The notes beneath the pieces are model-generated. The model saw nothing but the letters and a program-made list of their open reading frames with translations, had not been told where the DNA came from and did not search any database. Made by a program: the position numbers and the translations under genes. DNA of 64,000 nucleotides from UBA6623 sp965226435 (GTDB lineage Bacteria > Acidobacteriota > Terriglobia > Bryobacterales > UBA6623): contig CBDDCY010000012.1 of assembly GCA_965226435.1 (NCBI GenBank), positions 248,001-312,000 on the forward strand, written 5' to 3'. Shown in pieces: positions 26,168 to 35,161 of this stretch; within the stretch, counting starts at the first letter, position 1, and every line of letters begins with the position of its first letter.

Positions 26168-26204
26168 CGGGGACGGCGGCCCAGCAAAGACGCCGCCGTC
26201 CCCG
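26168..26204. terminator. Strong hairpin, likely bidirectional terminator
   Basis: A perfect 13-bp stem (CGGGGACGGCGGC with its complement GCCGCCGTCCCCG) around an 11-nt loop sits between the convergent zinc-finger and terminase genes. No strong T run is present, so termination strength is uncertain. Confidence 0.6.
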
Positions 26205-26211
26205 CCCAATG

Positions 26212-26724
26212 TCAATTACTGCTTAGATCGTTTCTCCGCTCCTGCTTCCGGTTCCACTCCTCGAAGCCTTCCAGAACCTTCTCGCGCGGCGTCTTCGTCT
26301 TGGACTTCAAGGGCAGCCTGGAAGAGTCCACGGGCGTCATACCGAAGCGCTCAAAAGCCCTCCAGAGTGCCGTGCGCCCCCTGTCGAGCTGAGCAATGAT
26401 CGGATGCGGCACCACGGCACGCGGGTTGCGATCCGAGCCGGTGACGGTCCGCCCCTGCTCGGAAATCGTCTTCTCCATCTCACGGACGCCCCCAATCAAC
26501 GTGCAAAGCTCCTCGATCGCGTAGATGTCCGTGGACCGCACTGGGACGCCATTCTCCTCGAAAAGCGTCTGAATCTCGGCCCAAAGCTCTTTCCGCTTGA
26601 AGTCCGGCGGGCAGGCCGGGTATTCGCTTGGAATTTCAATGGTTTGCGGCTGCGCCCGCTTGCCGCGGCCACCGTCCAGAACCTCTAAGCCGGGGTGTTT
26701 CGGCTTGCGCCCTCGTGTTGCCAT
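26212..26724 (-). CDS. P27-family phage terminase small subunit, 170 aa
   Basis: Starts MATRGRKPKHPGLEVLDGGR with PACPPDFKRKELWAEI and DIYAIEELCTLIGGVREME, the known P27 small-terminase pattern. It would recognise phage DNA for packaging. An HNH remnant lies upstream in the same direction, the usual order HNH-terS, but no large terminase follows, so this is a prophage relic. Confidence 0.9.
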   Translation of the reverse strand: MATRGRKPKHPGLEVLDGGRGKRAQPQTIEIPSEYPACPPDFKRKELWAEIQTLFEENGVPVRSTDIYAIEELCTLIGGVREMEKTISEQGRTVTGSDRNPRAVVPHPIIAQLDRGRTALWRAFERFGMTPVDSSRLPLKSKTKTPREKVLEGFEEWNRKQERRNDLSSN

Positions 26725-26831
26725 GTAATTGGGTTATGGGGGGAACTTGCTGGAAAACGCGGAATTGTGAAGGTAGCTGACCGCTTGGTTCCCGCCAAAG
26801 GTTCCCTAGATTTTCGACCCGCCCTCCCCTG

Positions 26832-27012
26832 TCAGCCTACCGAGGCCCTCGATCGGGCTGCTTTGTCTCGTGCCGTCTTCCTCGAGTGGTGCGACTTGCA
26901 CAGCCCTTGCAGGTTCGCTTCGTCGTACATCGCGCCGCCGTCCTCAAGAGGTACGATGTGGTTCACCTCGGTCGCCGACACCAGCCCCCCTTTTTATCGG
27001 GTGCGCGGGGTG
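26832..27012 (-). pseudogene. Phage-type HNH endonuclease, frameshifted remnant
   Basis: The frame VSATEVNHIVPLEDGGAMYD then EANLQGLCKSHHSRKTARD carries the H-N-H catalytic set. The upstream half (FVRKHRGCIRHPAH) is in another frame, with the break in a C6 run near 26985-26990. It lies just upstream of terS. Confidence 0.75.
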
Positions 27013-27311
27013 CCGAATGCAACCCCGGTGCTTGCGAACAAAAGGCAAAACCACTTTCAACCAGAAATACACGCAAATCCTGTGGATGTCAAGTCGGTGG
27101 CGTCCGGAAGTGTCTTAGGATCAGGCTTGTTAGGAGCTTCTCGACGCGAGTTGAGGCCCTCAAGGTGCGGATTGATGGTGGGAACTCGATTTACCAACAT
27201 CTTTGTGAAGACGAACGCTATCTAGTTCGTTTCAATGGACTTAGTCCTGCGATGGTCCAGAACTCTTCGCGCCAATTTTGGACGACGTGGCAAGATGTGG
27301 CTGGCTCCCGG
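27013..27311. other. No gene recognised
   Basis: Between the HNH remnant and the end of the kinase remnant I see no supported coding sequence, repeat or RNA. Confidence 0.5.
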
Positions 27312-29220
27312 TCACCGGAAGTTTTCTACCAGCATCAGATCAATGCCGGAAACCTCGACGTGGGTGTAGACAATCGTTTGCTCGTCGGGCGAAACGGTCA
27401 GGCTGTACCCCGGGACCTCGCCGGCGGGGAGCTTGCCGAGGGTCCGGATGTCGCCGCTTGCCGAGTCAAGGAACTTGAACGAGAAGGAGTCTCCCAGTTC
27501 AGGCGGGGGCTCGATGAAGTAGATTCCGCGCCGGCTCAGGGCATAGTTGCGTGCCCAAACGCTTTCCAGAACCAGACTCTTTTTGCCGCCGCCGGTTGGC
27601 ACTTTCCATAAGGGCGAGGAACCCCTGGAGCCGAGTCCGCGCTCGAGAAAATACACGAATATCCCGTCCGAGGACTCGAACGGGAGTACCCCTCCACCTT
27701 CCGTTATTTGCTCCGGCTCGCCTCCGGTTGCCGACATCCGGAAAATCTCGTGCCGCCCGGAGCGACTTGAGTTGAAATAAATCCAGTTGCCGTCGGCGGA
27801 CCACCTGGGCATCTGCTCATTACCGGGGTCGTCCGTCAGGCGCAACGGCGGACCTCCGGTGCTGCTAATCACTTCGATGTTAAAATTACCTCCCGTGTCG
27901 GAGTCAAAGGCTACCCGTCGGCCGTCTGGCGACCAGCGGGGCATTCCTGACGCCACTCCGTCCACCACCCAAAGCTCCTTGGCATTGCCTCCATCCGCTT
28001 CACTGATCCAGATACCGAAACTCCCGCTGCGGTCCGATTCGAACACAAGCCGCTTCCTGTCGGGTGACAACTGCGGTCCGGCTTCGAGTCGAGTCGAGGA
28101 GGGGAAGGAGCCGAATTGCCAAACGCCCGGTTCGGTGGTGCTGTTGCGGAGCACCGCGAGATTCCAATCCTGATGTTTCCGGCCGAATACAAGTCGGTTG
28201 CTGCCGCGCGAGACGGCGGCCCCGGTACTCCCAGAGCCGGCCCAGGCGAGGGGCTGGATCCGGTCCGGCTCCGCAAGAGATAGGCGCCCGAGTTCCGGAA
28301 TGAAACCTCGTTCAGTTTCGACAACAAGACTGCTCTCGTCAGACCAAGCCAACGGAAAAGTCATACCCAAGCCCCGCGTTACCTATTATTCGCGGTGACG
28401 CGATCGGCTCGAAGTCAGCGCCAAGATCGAGAAGCAGAATCCGGCGATTATTGCGCTCGCCTCCCGTGAATGCGAGCGTCCTTCCATCAGGCGACAGGGC
28501 GGGGTGCCAGCTAAGAAAGGCCCCTCCGTCCCGTGCCGCGACCAGTTCCCGGCGTTCACCCGTTCCTATCGCCACCGCAAAGATGGACCCGACAGGGCCC
28601 TCGGAGACGATTAGGCCGGTGCTGTCGGGTAGCCAAGCCATCCTGTCTGGGAATTCGCCGCCTCCACGGCCGAGATCAGTCACCTTGCGTTCGGGACCCC
28701 CAATGGACGGAATGAGCAGTAGGGAACCCTGAGCATCTTCCCATCGCTGGAAGGCAATCCAGCGCCCGTCCGGCGACCAGGACGGCGAAAGATCCGCCGC
28801 CGCGTGGCTCGTCAGCCGTACAGGCGTATCTGATTCGAGTCTCTTGACGTAGATGTCTGAGTTGTCCTGGTTCTCGCCCTCCCACGAAAACACCACCTGC
28901 TCACCGTCCGGAGAGAAATCGGGGTCGATTTCCTCGCCGGGGTAGGTGGTAAAAGGGACAGCCTGCAAGGGCTCTTGCGTCACCGGCCGTTCGGACTCGA
29001 AGAGACCCAGAAAGGCTCCGGCCGTCACGGCCAACGCGACCAGCACTGCGGCGCTGGCGAACAGCCAAGGGGTGTGTTGGGATTGCGGCGTGCGGGCGGG
29101 GGGGCCGGACGGGTGACGGACGCGGTCTCGGTCTGCACCTCTTTTCGGAGACCCCGTAGATCAACCAGTATCTCGTCGATGTGCTGGTACCGCTCGTTGG
29201 GATCCTTGGCCGTCTCCCGC
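27312..29220 (-). pseudogene. Ser/Thr protein kinase with TolB-like propeller, truncated and frameshifted
   Basis: The 5' end is cut by IS256 copy 2; what remains begins with the end of a kinase domain (ETAKDPNERYQHIDEILVDL). A transmembrane segment (LFASAAVLVALAVTAGAFLG) and a long WD40/TolB-type propeller follow, with repeats such as DPDFSPDGEQVVFSWEGEN, LSPSWSPDGRWIAFQRWED and MPRWSADGNWIYFNSSRSG. Two frameshifts occur, in a C run near 29080 and a T run near 28362. This architecture is common in Acidobacteriota. The homopolymer location means these breaks could be sequencing errors, but the loss of the kinase domain is real in this assembly. Confidence 0.85.
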
Positions 29221-30634
29221 GAGCTATAACCATAAGTTGTGGATGAGCCTCTGAGGGGAGGCGGCGTATCCTGACGATTGAGGAAGCAACTCAATCGTTT
29301 TCTGGAAAGGAACAAGGAGGATACGCCATGAGTCAGTGTGAAGCTGCTGAGAGCAGCAGTCAAGTCAACCCCCAAGTCATTGATGGAAAGGAACGCTCGC
29401 CCTTGGATGAGGTGCTGCGCCAAGGAGCGCGCCAGATGCTCGTCAAGGCCGTGGAAGCCGAAGTGACCGCCTACATCGAAACGCATCAGCACGAAGTCGA
29501 CCAGGACGGCCGGCGGCTGGTGGTGCGCAACGGTCACGCCCGCGAGCGCACCATCGTCAGCGGCGTGGGTCAGCTGAAGATCCAGGCGCCGCGGGTCGAC
29601 GATCGCCGAGTCGATGAGCAGGGCCGGCGCTTTCGTTTCACTTCCCAGATCCTGCCGCCGTATCTGCGGCGCACGAAGAGTGTGGAGGAGTTGATCCCCT
29701 GGTTGTACCTGAAAGGGATCTCGACGGGCGATTTCAGCGAAGCGCTGGAGGCCTTGCTGGGGCCCGACGCTCCGGGCCTGTCGGCGACGACGGTGGTGCG
29801 TCTCAAAGACGTCTGGCGCCGCGAGTACGAGGCTTGGTCAAAGCGTGACCTCAGCGGCCAGCGGTTTGTTTACATTTGGGCCGATGGCATCTACTCGAAT
29901 GTTCGTCTGGACGATGAACGGCAGTGTTTGCTGGTTGTGATGGGAGCACTCGAAGACGGTCGCAAGCAACTGCTGGCGGTGCACGACGGCTTTCGCGAAA
30001 GCGAACTGTCGTGGCAGGAGTTGCTGGAGGACTTGAAACGGCAGGGGCTCGAGCTGCCGCCGAAGTTGGCGGTGGGCGACGGAGCGATGGGGTTTTGGGC
30101 GGCACTGCGGAAAGTCTATCCGGCGACCGGTGAGCAACGCTGCTGGCTCCACAAGACGGCCAACGTGCTCAATAAGCTGCCGCAGAGCATGCAGGGCAAA
30201 GCCAAGCAGGCGCTGCGCGACATCTATCTTGCCGAGAGTCGGCAGACGGCGGAGGCCGCTCTGGACCGTTTCAAGAACCTATACGAGAAGAAGTTTCCCA
30301 AAGCGGTCGAGTGCCTGGAAAAAGACCGCCAAGTGCTGCTGGCTTTCTACGACTTTCCGGCCGAGCACTGGGGGCACTTGCGGACGACGAACCCGATCGA
30401 GTCCACCTTTGCGACGGTCCGTTTGCGGCAGCGACGAACGAAGGGTTGTGGCAGCCGCGAAGCGTCGTTAACGATGGTCTTCATGCTGGCCCGCCAAGCC
30501 GAGCGCCACTGGCGACGCCTGAACGGTTCGGAAGTGATTGTTCATGTCTTAGAGGGAAAGGTTTTCAAGGATGGATTGATGGTTCAGGAAAACGCCGCCT
30601 GACCTCGCCCATCCACAACATTTGACAATATCTC
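29221..30634 (+). mobile_element. IS256-family element, copy 2, no target duplication
   Basis: 1414 bp, the same length and ends as copy 1 but in the opposite orientation. The flanks differ: GTCTCCCGC to the left (kinase gene) and CCCGCTGAA to the right, so there is no 9-bp duplication. The two sides were therefore probably brought together by deletion or recombination after insertion. Confidence 0.93.
29328..30602 (+). CDS. IS256-family transposase, 424 aa (copy 2)
   Basis: Same protein as the product of 3236-4510 as far as can be seen, with the WADG, GDGAMGF and NPIESTF landmarks. Intact. Recent movement within this genome is likely because the two copies show no visible divergence. Confidence 0.97.
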   Translation: MSQCEAAESSSQVNPQVIDGKERSPLDEVLRQGARQMLVKAVEAEVTAYIETHQHEVDQDGRRLVVRNGHARERTIVSGVGQLKIQAPRVDDRRVDEQGRRFRFTSQILPPYLRRTKSVEELIPWLYLKGISTGDFSEALEALLGPDAPGLSATTVVRLKDVWRREYEAWSKRDLSGQRFVYIWADGIYSNVRLDDERQCLLVVMGALEDGRKQLLAVHDGFRESELSWQELLEDLKRQGLELPPKLAVGDGAMGFWAALRKVYPATGEQRCWLHKTANVLNKLPQSMQGKAKQALRDIYLAESRQTAEAALDRFKNLYEKKFPKAVECLEKDRQVLLAFYDFPAEHWGHLRTTNPIESTFATVRLRQRRTKGCGSREASLTMVFMLARQAERHWRRLNGSEVIVHVLEGKVFKDGLMVQENAA

Positions 30635-30635
30635 C

Positions 30636-30686
30636 CCGCTGAAACAACCGGACTAGTAACCACCCCCTCCGCTGAAACAACCGGAC
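30636..30686. repeat. Two direct repeats of CCGCTGAAACAACCGGAC
   Basis: 18-bp repeats at 30636-30653 and 30669-30686, starting two bases after the IS256 end. They may be iterons of the adjoining origin-like region, or the multiple terminal repeats of a lost IS21-type element (reading TGTCCGG... inward). Confidence 0.5.
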
Positions 30687-30690
30687 ACTC

Positions 30691-31136
30691 ATGTAGTTAA
30701 AGAACAAATAAAAAGTCTACAAGTAGTAGAAACGGCTACTCCTGTGGATAACTCACTGAAAAGAAAAGAGAAACCACCGGAAGAGAGGGGCTAACGCCCC
30801 TCCCAAAAAGGCAAAACCAAAACCTTCCTTATAAGTAAAAAACTGAAAACAAAAGCCTTCCGGCAAACAGCGGCGGGAACGGGGGAACCGGAACGACAAC
30901 AAAACCCCACCCAAAACCCCGGATAGCCTCCGCCAAGAGGCGAGTCAAGCCGTCAGCGCGGCTCCTACGCTGCGCTACGGCCCTGCGGGTGACAGCGCCC
31001 CTCCGCTGCGGCTCAAGACGGCTGGGGAGAGACGGGCAGCGACGAGCGGCGCGCTGCTTGACAGACTCATCCGCGCGTTCCTGATCGTCGGCAGCGTCAG
31101 TGTTGCGTGCGCCTGGACGTGGCCCAGCGCGTTTCC
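30691..31136. other. AT-rich origin-like region, then non-coding GC-rich DNA
   Basis: Clearly AT-richer than its surroundings between 30691 and about 30840. It has a perfect DnaA box (TGTGGATAA, complement TTATCCACA) at 30743-30751, an AGTAG/CTACT dyad at 30723-30738 and a stem GAGGGG..CCCCTC at 30786-30802. These are features of a plasmid origin. No gene is seen to 31136. Confidence 0.45.
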
Positions 31137-31651
31137 CGCGGCCGATCCTCGACGCCCGGTTGGGCGACGGGTCGCGCCTGGCCATCTGTGTGCCCCCCGC
31201 CAGCCCGCACGTGGCCATTACCGTACAGCGCTTCGGCACACCATCCTTTTCGGCGGCGCAGCTGGTCGCACAAAGCGCGCTGCCCGCGCACATCCGTGAC
31301 GAAGCCGAGCGGGTGTTGCACACCCGCCGCAATATCCTCCTGAGCGGCGGCACCGCGAGCGGCAAGACGACGCTGCTCAACGCGCTCATTACCCTCATCC
31401 CCGACAACGAGCGGATCGTCGCCATCGAGGACACCTTGGAGCTCCCCATCGACTCCCCGAACTGCGTCCGGTTCGAGGCGCGCCGGTTACAGCAGGGAGC
31501 GCTCACGATCCGCAACCTCGTGCGCCACGCCTTGCGGCACCGGCCCGATCACATCGTCGTCGGCGAAGTGCGCGACGACGAAGCGGCCGACCTGTTGCAA
31601 GCCCTCAACACCGGACCCGGTGGCTCGCCCGCCACGCGACCACCCAGGTGA
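31137..31651 (+). pseudogene. VirB11-like ATPase fragment of another lineage
   Basis: About 160 residues from PILDARLGDGSRLAICVPPA through Walker A LLSGGTASGKTTLLNAL and the DHIVVGEVRDDEAADLLQAL box, then the frame leaves the family after LNTG. The first ~65 residues and the C-terminus are missing. Sequence differs clearly from both other copies, so it is a third source. Confidence 0.85.
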
Positions 31652-31889
31652 GCGACTGCCGGCGCGGGGCCGCGCTGACCGACCGCACCCGGCGGCGCGG
31701 GGCCACCAGTCGGTGAGCAGGCGCTGGCGGGGTCGTGATCGGTGATGTCCGACATGCGGGCGCACGTTCGGCCTCAGCCCCGTCACAGCATCCCGGCGAC
31801 ACACGCGTGCGTGTGCCGGGCGTCACGCACGGTCTCAGACACGCGAGACCGCCGTCGGCTCGACCGGCCGGGGCCGCGCGGGCGGGGCG
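31652..31889. other. Very GC-rich stretch with no recognised gene
   Basis: Short open frames exist on both strands, as expected at this base composition, but none resembles a known protein. Confidence 0.4.
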
Positions 31890-32657
31890 CTACCGGTCGC
31901 CGGGCCGGGGTATGCGGTAGCCCACCCCGCGCTCGTTGACGATCAGGGCCGGGCGGTCGGCCTCGTCGGCGAGCTTGTCGCGCAGCCGCTTGACGTAGGC
32001 GCGCACGATCTTGGGAGCGGCGGCGGGGCGCCTGGCCCAGACCCGGCGCAGCAGGGTCTCGTGGGTCAGGACCCGGCCGGCGTCCTGCGCCAGCACGCGC
32101 AGCAGCTCGTACTCGGTCGCCGTCAGCTCCACCCGGCGCCCGGCCACGGTCACCCGCCGCTGCTCGTAGTCGATGGCGAGGGCCCCGAGCGCGAACGGCA
32201 CGGGCCCCGCCCGCCGGCGCAGGACCGCCCCGATCCGCGCCGTGAGCTCGGTCGGCGAAAAGGGCTTGACGATGTAGTCGTCGGCGCCGGCCTCAAGCGC
32301 CCGCGCGATGGTCTCGTCGCGCCCGTAGCCCGAGATGAAGATGACCGGGAGGTCGGCGAGTTCCGGCACGGTCTGCATCAGCTGGATCCCGTCGGTCCCG
32401 GGCAGCATCAAGTCGAGCAGCACCAGCCGGGGCTTCTCGGTCCGGAGGATGCGCGACAGCTCCCCGGGGTCGCCGGTGACCAGGGGCGCATAGCCCGCCT
32501 CCGTGAGCGTGTCGCGAACATGGCGCAGCGTGCCCGGGTCGTCGTCGACTACGAGGATGGTCACCGCGTCCGTCGCCGCGCCGCGCCGGTCGGGGCGGCG
32601 CGGGCGGGCGCCGGCGTCGGCCGGCCCGGCCACCGGGATCGTGAAGGTGACGCGTGG
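31890..32657 (-). pseudogene. Response regulator (OmpR-type) part of a hybrid sensor, 5' truncated
   Basis: The start of the fragment, PRVTFTIPVAGP, looks like the end of a histidine-kinase ATPase domain. It is followed by a receiver domain (TILVVDDDPGTLRHVRDTL, LVLLDLMLPGTDGIQLM with phosphorylatable Asp, VIFISGYG, DDYIVKPFSPTEL) and a winged-helix output (LTATEYELLRVLAQDAGRVL to GVGYRIPRPGD). Strikingly GC-rich compared with neighbours, suggesting transfer from a high-GC organism. The join to virB6 DNA is at about 32657. Confidence 0.85.
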
Positions 32658-32658
32658 G

Positions 32659-33192
32659 ATGCAGGGCGCGATAACGGCGATTGCAGGGTTTGTCATGGTG
32701 GTCTTCATGGTCATCATGCTGCTGCTGTTGGCCGCTGTCACCTACGCTCAAGTGATCTGGGCGCAAATCGCCCTTTCAATCCTCATCATTCTGGGCCCGG
32801 TCTTTATTCCGTTTCTGGTGTTCGAGCCGCTCTCATTCCTGTTCTGGGGCTGGTTCCGGGCGATGCTCACCTATTCGTTCTACGCCGTGATTGCCGGAGC
32901 CGTGTTGCGTGTGTTCTCCGCCGTGGGAATCGCTTACGTCACCACCTTGGGCCAAGCCGACCTAGACATGAACAGCTTTATGCAAGTCGGAATGTGGACA
33001 CTCGCGGTCGTGCCGTTCTTCATTGCCGGAATCCTAGCAAGCCTCAAGTGCGGGGAACTCGCCTCGATGCTCGTCACCGGAGCCGGAGCGGGCGGCAGCG
33101 GACTCATGGGTATGGCGACAACGGCGGGAATGGCAGCGGCCAGCGGAGGCACGGCGGCGGCGGCAAAGGTGGGCGCGGGAGGGATGAAGTGA
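32659..33192 (+). pseudogene. VirB6/TrbL C-terminal half, copy 2
   Basis: 177 residues from MQGAITAIAGFVMVVFMVIM through VTYAQVIWAQIALSILIILG to the Gly/Met-rich tail. It aligns with the C-terminal half of 6476-7477. The N-terminal half is replaced by the sensor fragment on the opposite strand. Confidence 0.88.
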
Positions 33193-33860
33193 AGAAGCCG
33201 AAAATCAAAGACGCCGGAGCCGAGTACGCCGAGATATGGGGCGAAACCATCCACACCAACCGTCATCTACGGATGATCTCCGTTGGGCTGGCTATCGCAG
33301 TGCTTTTGCTCATCGTCGTCGTGTTCCGCATTGTCTCGGTCGAGCCGCCGCGACCCATCGTTGTGAGAGTTGATGAAGTCGGGCGGGCCGAGGCAGTCAC
33401 CTACAAAGCGATGGAGGCTCAGGCGAACCCCCTGGACCCCACCACCAAGTATTTCCTCAACCGTTCTATTTACGACTACTACTCACGGCGGCGGGCCACG
33501 GTTGCACAGAACTGGTCGCGGAGCTTGCGCTTCCTCAGTACCCCACTCGCCAACGCCTCGTTTCGCACCGAGAGCCAAAATGTCGCCCTTCTCGCGGCGG
33601 GCGTGGCGCGGGGTGAACTGCAAGTCGCCCGCGTCATTTTGAGGATTCAGCCCAACCCTCAGCAGCCGCACAGCGCCACGGCCGATTTTGACCTCGTGCG
33701 GATGGAGATGGAAAACGAAGTTGGCCGGGAGCGCTGGACACTCTCGATGCAATTCCAATTCCTCCATCAAATCCCCACGGAGTTGATCGTGTTCAACCCC
33801 ATGGGAATCGTCATCACCTACCTGCAAGGCGACCGCGCCATCGTCACCGGAGATCAGTAG
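33189..33860 (+). CDS. virB8: VirB8/TrbF-type protein, copy 2
   Basis: 223 aa, GTG start overlapping the virB6 stop (GTGA). Same layout as 5808-6479: one membrane helix (VGLAIAVLLLIVVVFRIVSV) and a periplasmic domain ending PTELIVFNPMGIVI and GDRAIVTGDQ. Many conservative and silent differences from copy 1 show long divergence, not assembly duplication. Confidence 0.92.
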   Translation: MKKPKIKDAGAEYAEIWGETIHTNRHLRMISVGLAIAVLLLIVVVFRIVSVEPPRPIVVRVDEVGRAEAVTYKAMEAQANPLDPTTKYFLNRSIYDYYSRRRATVAQNWSRSLRFLSTPLANASFRTESQNVALLAAGVARGELQVARVILRIQPNPQQPHSATADFDLVRMEMENEVGRERWTLSMQFQFLHQIPTELIVFNPMGIVITYLQGDRAIVTGDQ

Positions 33861-34802
33861 ATGATCGAGCACTTACGAGGCAGGGATCGCAAGCTGGAAC
33901 CACTTGGCTGGACCGGCCCGGACGCGGAATGGATCGCGCTTGTGTGCCTCCACAGCCGCGTGTTCACGCGGGGACAGTTCTGTGATTATTTCAGTACAGG
34001 TCGCAAACAGGCCGAGCGGTTTGTCAAGTCATTGATAGAGCGCCGCGCAGCAGTCCAGAACGAAAACTTTATGTTCTCCGGGAGAGCTAGACCGTGCCGC
34101 ATATCGAGCAACGCGATCTACCGGGCGCTAGGCGTCGAGAACATCCGCCACCGGCGAAAGGCCAGCAAGCCTGTTCTCATGCGGCGGCTTTTGTCGCTCG
34201 ATTTTGTCCTGGAACATCCCGCTATGAACTGGCTCCCCGCCGAGCCGGAGAAGGTCGAGTTTTTTGAAAAGCTAGGCTTGCCGCTCCGCTTGATTCCGCG
34301 CCGAATTTACTACGGTTTCGCTGACAACCAGAAGCGCTACTTTGCCCTCAAGCTCCCGCTTGCCGTGGACCCTGAAATCATCACCTTTGTCTACATTGAT
34401 CCGGGCCACCAGACGGATCGGGAGATGCACTCTTGGGGAGCCGCGCATGGGCCGCTTTGGGATGCGCTTCGCAAGAAGGGGCGGCAGGTTCGGGTGATCG
34501 GAATTGCCGTTGAAAATCTCATCGTGGATCGGACGGCGCGGGTGCTTAAAAAATGGGCGGCGGCGAAGCCAGGGACGAGCGATGAAGGGCTGACGCCGAA
34601 GCAGGAGATCAAAACGATCCGAGACGCCATGAAACGAAAAGACCGGGAGTTTCTAGCTACCTACGGCGGCTTCGGGGGAGCCATGAACCGGCTTGGGGTG
34701 CTCTTTGAAATGCCCGAAGCGAAGGTCACGGAAGGAGTCTCGATTGACGACTATGCGACATGGCGGGCCGTGCGGTTTGCGGATCGAGATGAGACCGGCT
34801 GA
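33861..34802 (+). CDS. Conserved T4SS-linked protein of unknown function, copy 2, 313 aa
   Basis: Homologue of 4864-5811 with the same start MIEHLRGRDRKLEPLGWTGP. The region corresponding to residues 45-75 differs most (FCDYFSTGRKQAERFVKSLI), which may affect DNA recognition if this is the winged helix. The operator-like dyad downstream has changed as well (TGTCACA instead of TGTTACA). Confidence 0.8.
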   Translation: MIEHLRGRDRKLEPLGWTGPDAEWIALVCLHSRVFTRGQFCDYFSTGRKQAERFVKSLIERRAAVQNENFMFSGRARPCRISSNAIYRALGVENIRHRRKASKPVLMRRLLSLDFVLEHPAMNWLPAEPEKVEFFEKLGLPLRLIPRRIYYGFADNQKRYFALKLPLAVDPEIITFVYIDPGHQTDREMHSWGAAHGPLWDALRKKGRQVRVIGIAVENLIVDRTARVLKKWAAAKPGTSDEGLTPKQEIKTIRDAMKRKDREFLATYGGFGGAMNRLGVLFEMPEAKVTEGVSIDDYATWRAVRFADRDETG

Positions 34803-34830
34803 GAAACACGCCAAATCGGTTGTTTTTTTA

Positions 34831-34882
34831 TGTCACGGTGCCTCTAAATGTTTGTCACACGGTTGAAGGGGGGGGTGTGACA
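34831..34882. promoter_or_regulatory. Candidate operator, copy 2: TGTCACA/TGTGACA
   Basis: TGTCACA at 34853-34859 and TGTGACA at 34876-34882 are inverted around a 16-nt spacer that ends in G8; TGTCACG at 34831-34837 is an additional direct half-site. Copy 1 has TGTTACA/TGTAACA in the same arrangement. Confidence 0.6.
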
Positions 34883-34992
34883 TGGCTAAATCGAGCAATG
34901 CGGCGAAGCCGCTTTCCTCTATCTGCCTCATTCTGTTGTGTTTATCACCGCTGAATCGTTCGGACACGCTAACGACGCGGGAAAGGCGAAAA

Positions 34993-35092
34993 GGACGAGA
35001 GCGACCCCCCCCCAAACAGGGGGTCATGTGACCTTAACTAGAGGTACGCTGTGGCATACCTCTACTCGGTCCCATGGGGGTCGCTCTCGTCC
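34993..35092. repeat. 17-bp perfect inverted repeat upstream of virD4 copy 2
   Basis: GGACGAGAGCGACCCCC at 34993-35009 and its complement at 35076-35092 enclose 66 bases. Single copies of the 16-bp core are at 3152-3167 and 40905-40920 and a one-mismatch copy at 4660-4675. A regulatory or DNA-processing site of the conjugative backbone is possible. Confidence 0.6.
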
Positions 35093-35161
35093 TCATTTAT
35101 CCCTGCGGGAAGGCTCAGAATAGCCGCTCACGAGCGGCGCTGAAAGCACGGAGACGGACCT

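Noticed and set aside
3204..30634. A composite transposon bounded by the two IS256 copies
   Set aside because: Copy 1 has its own 9-bp duplication at its two sides, so it moved alone, and the outer flanks of the pair do not match.
30800..31515. Minus-strand open frame of 228 codons over the virB11 fragment
   Set aside because: The plus strand carries a clear VirB11 sequence with Walker A; the minus-strand frame is its shadow.
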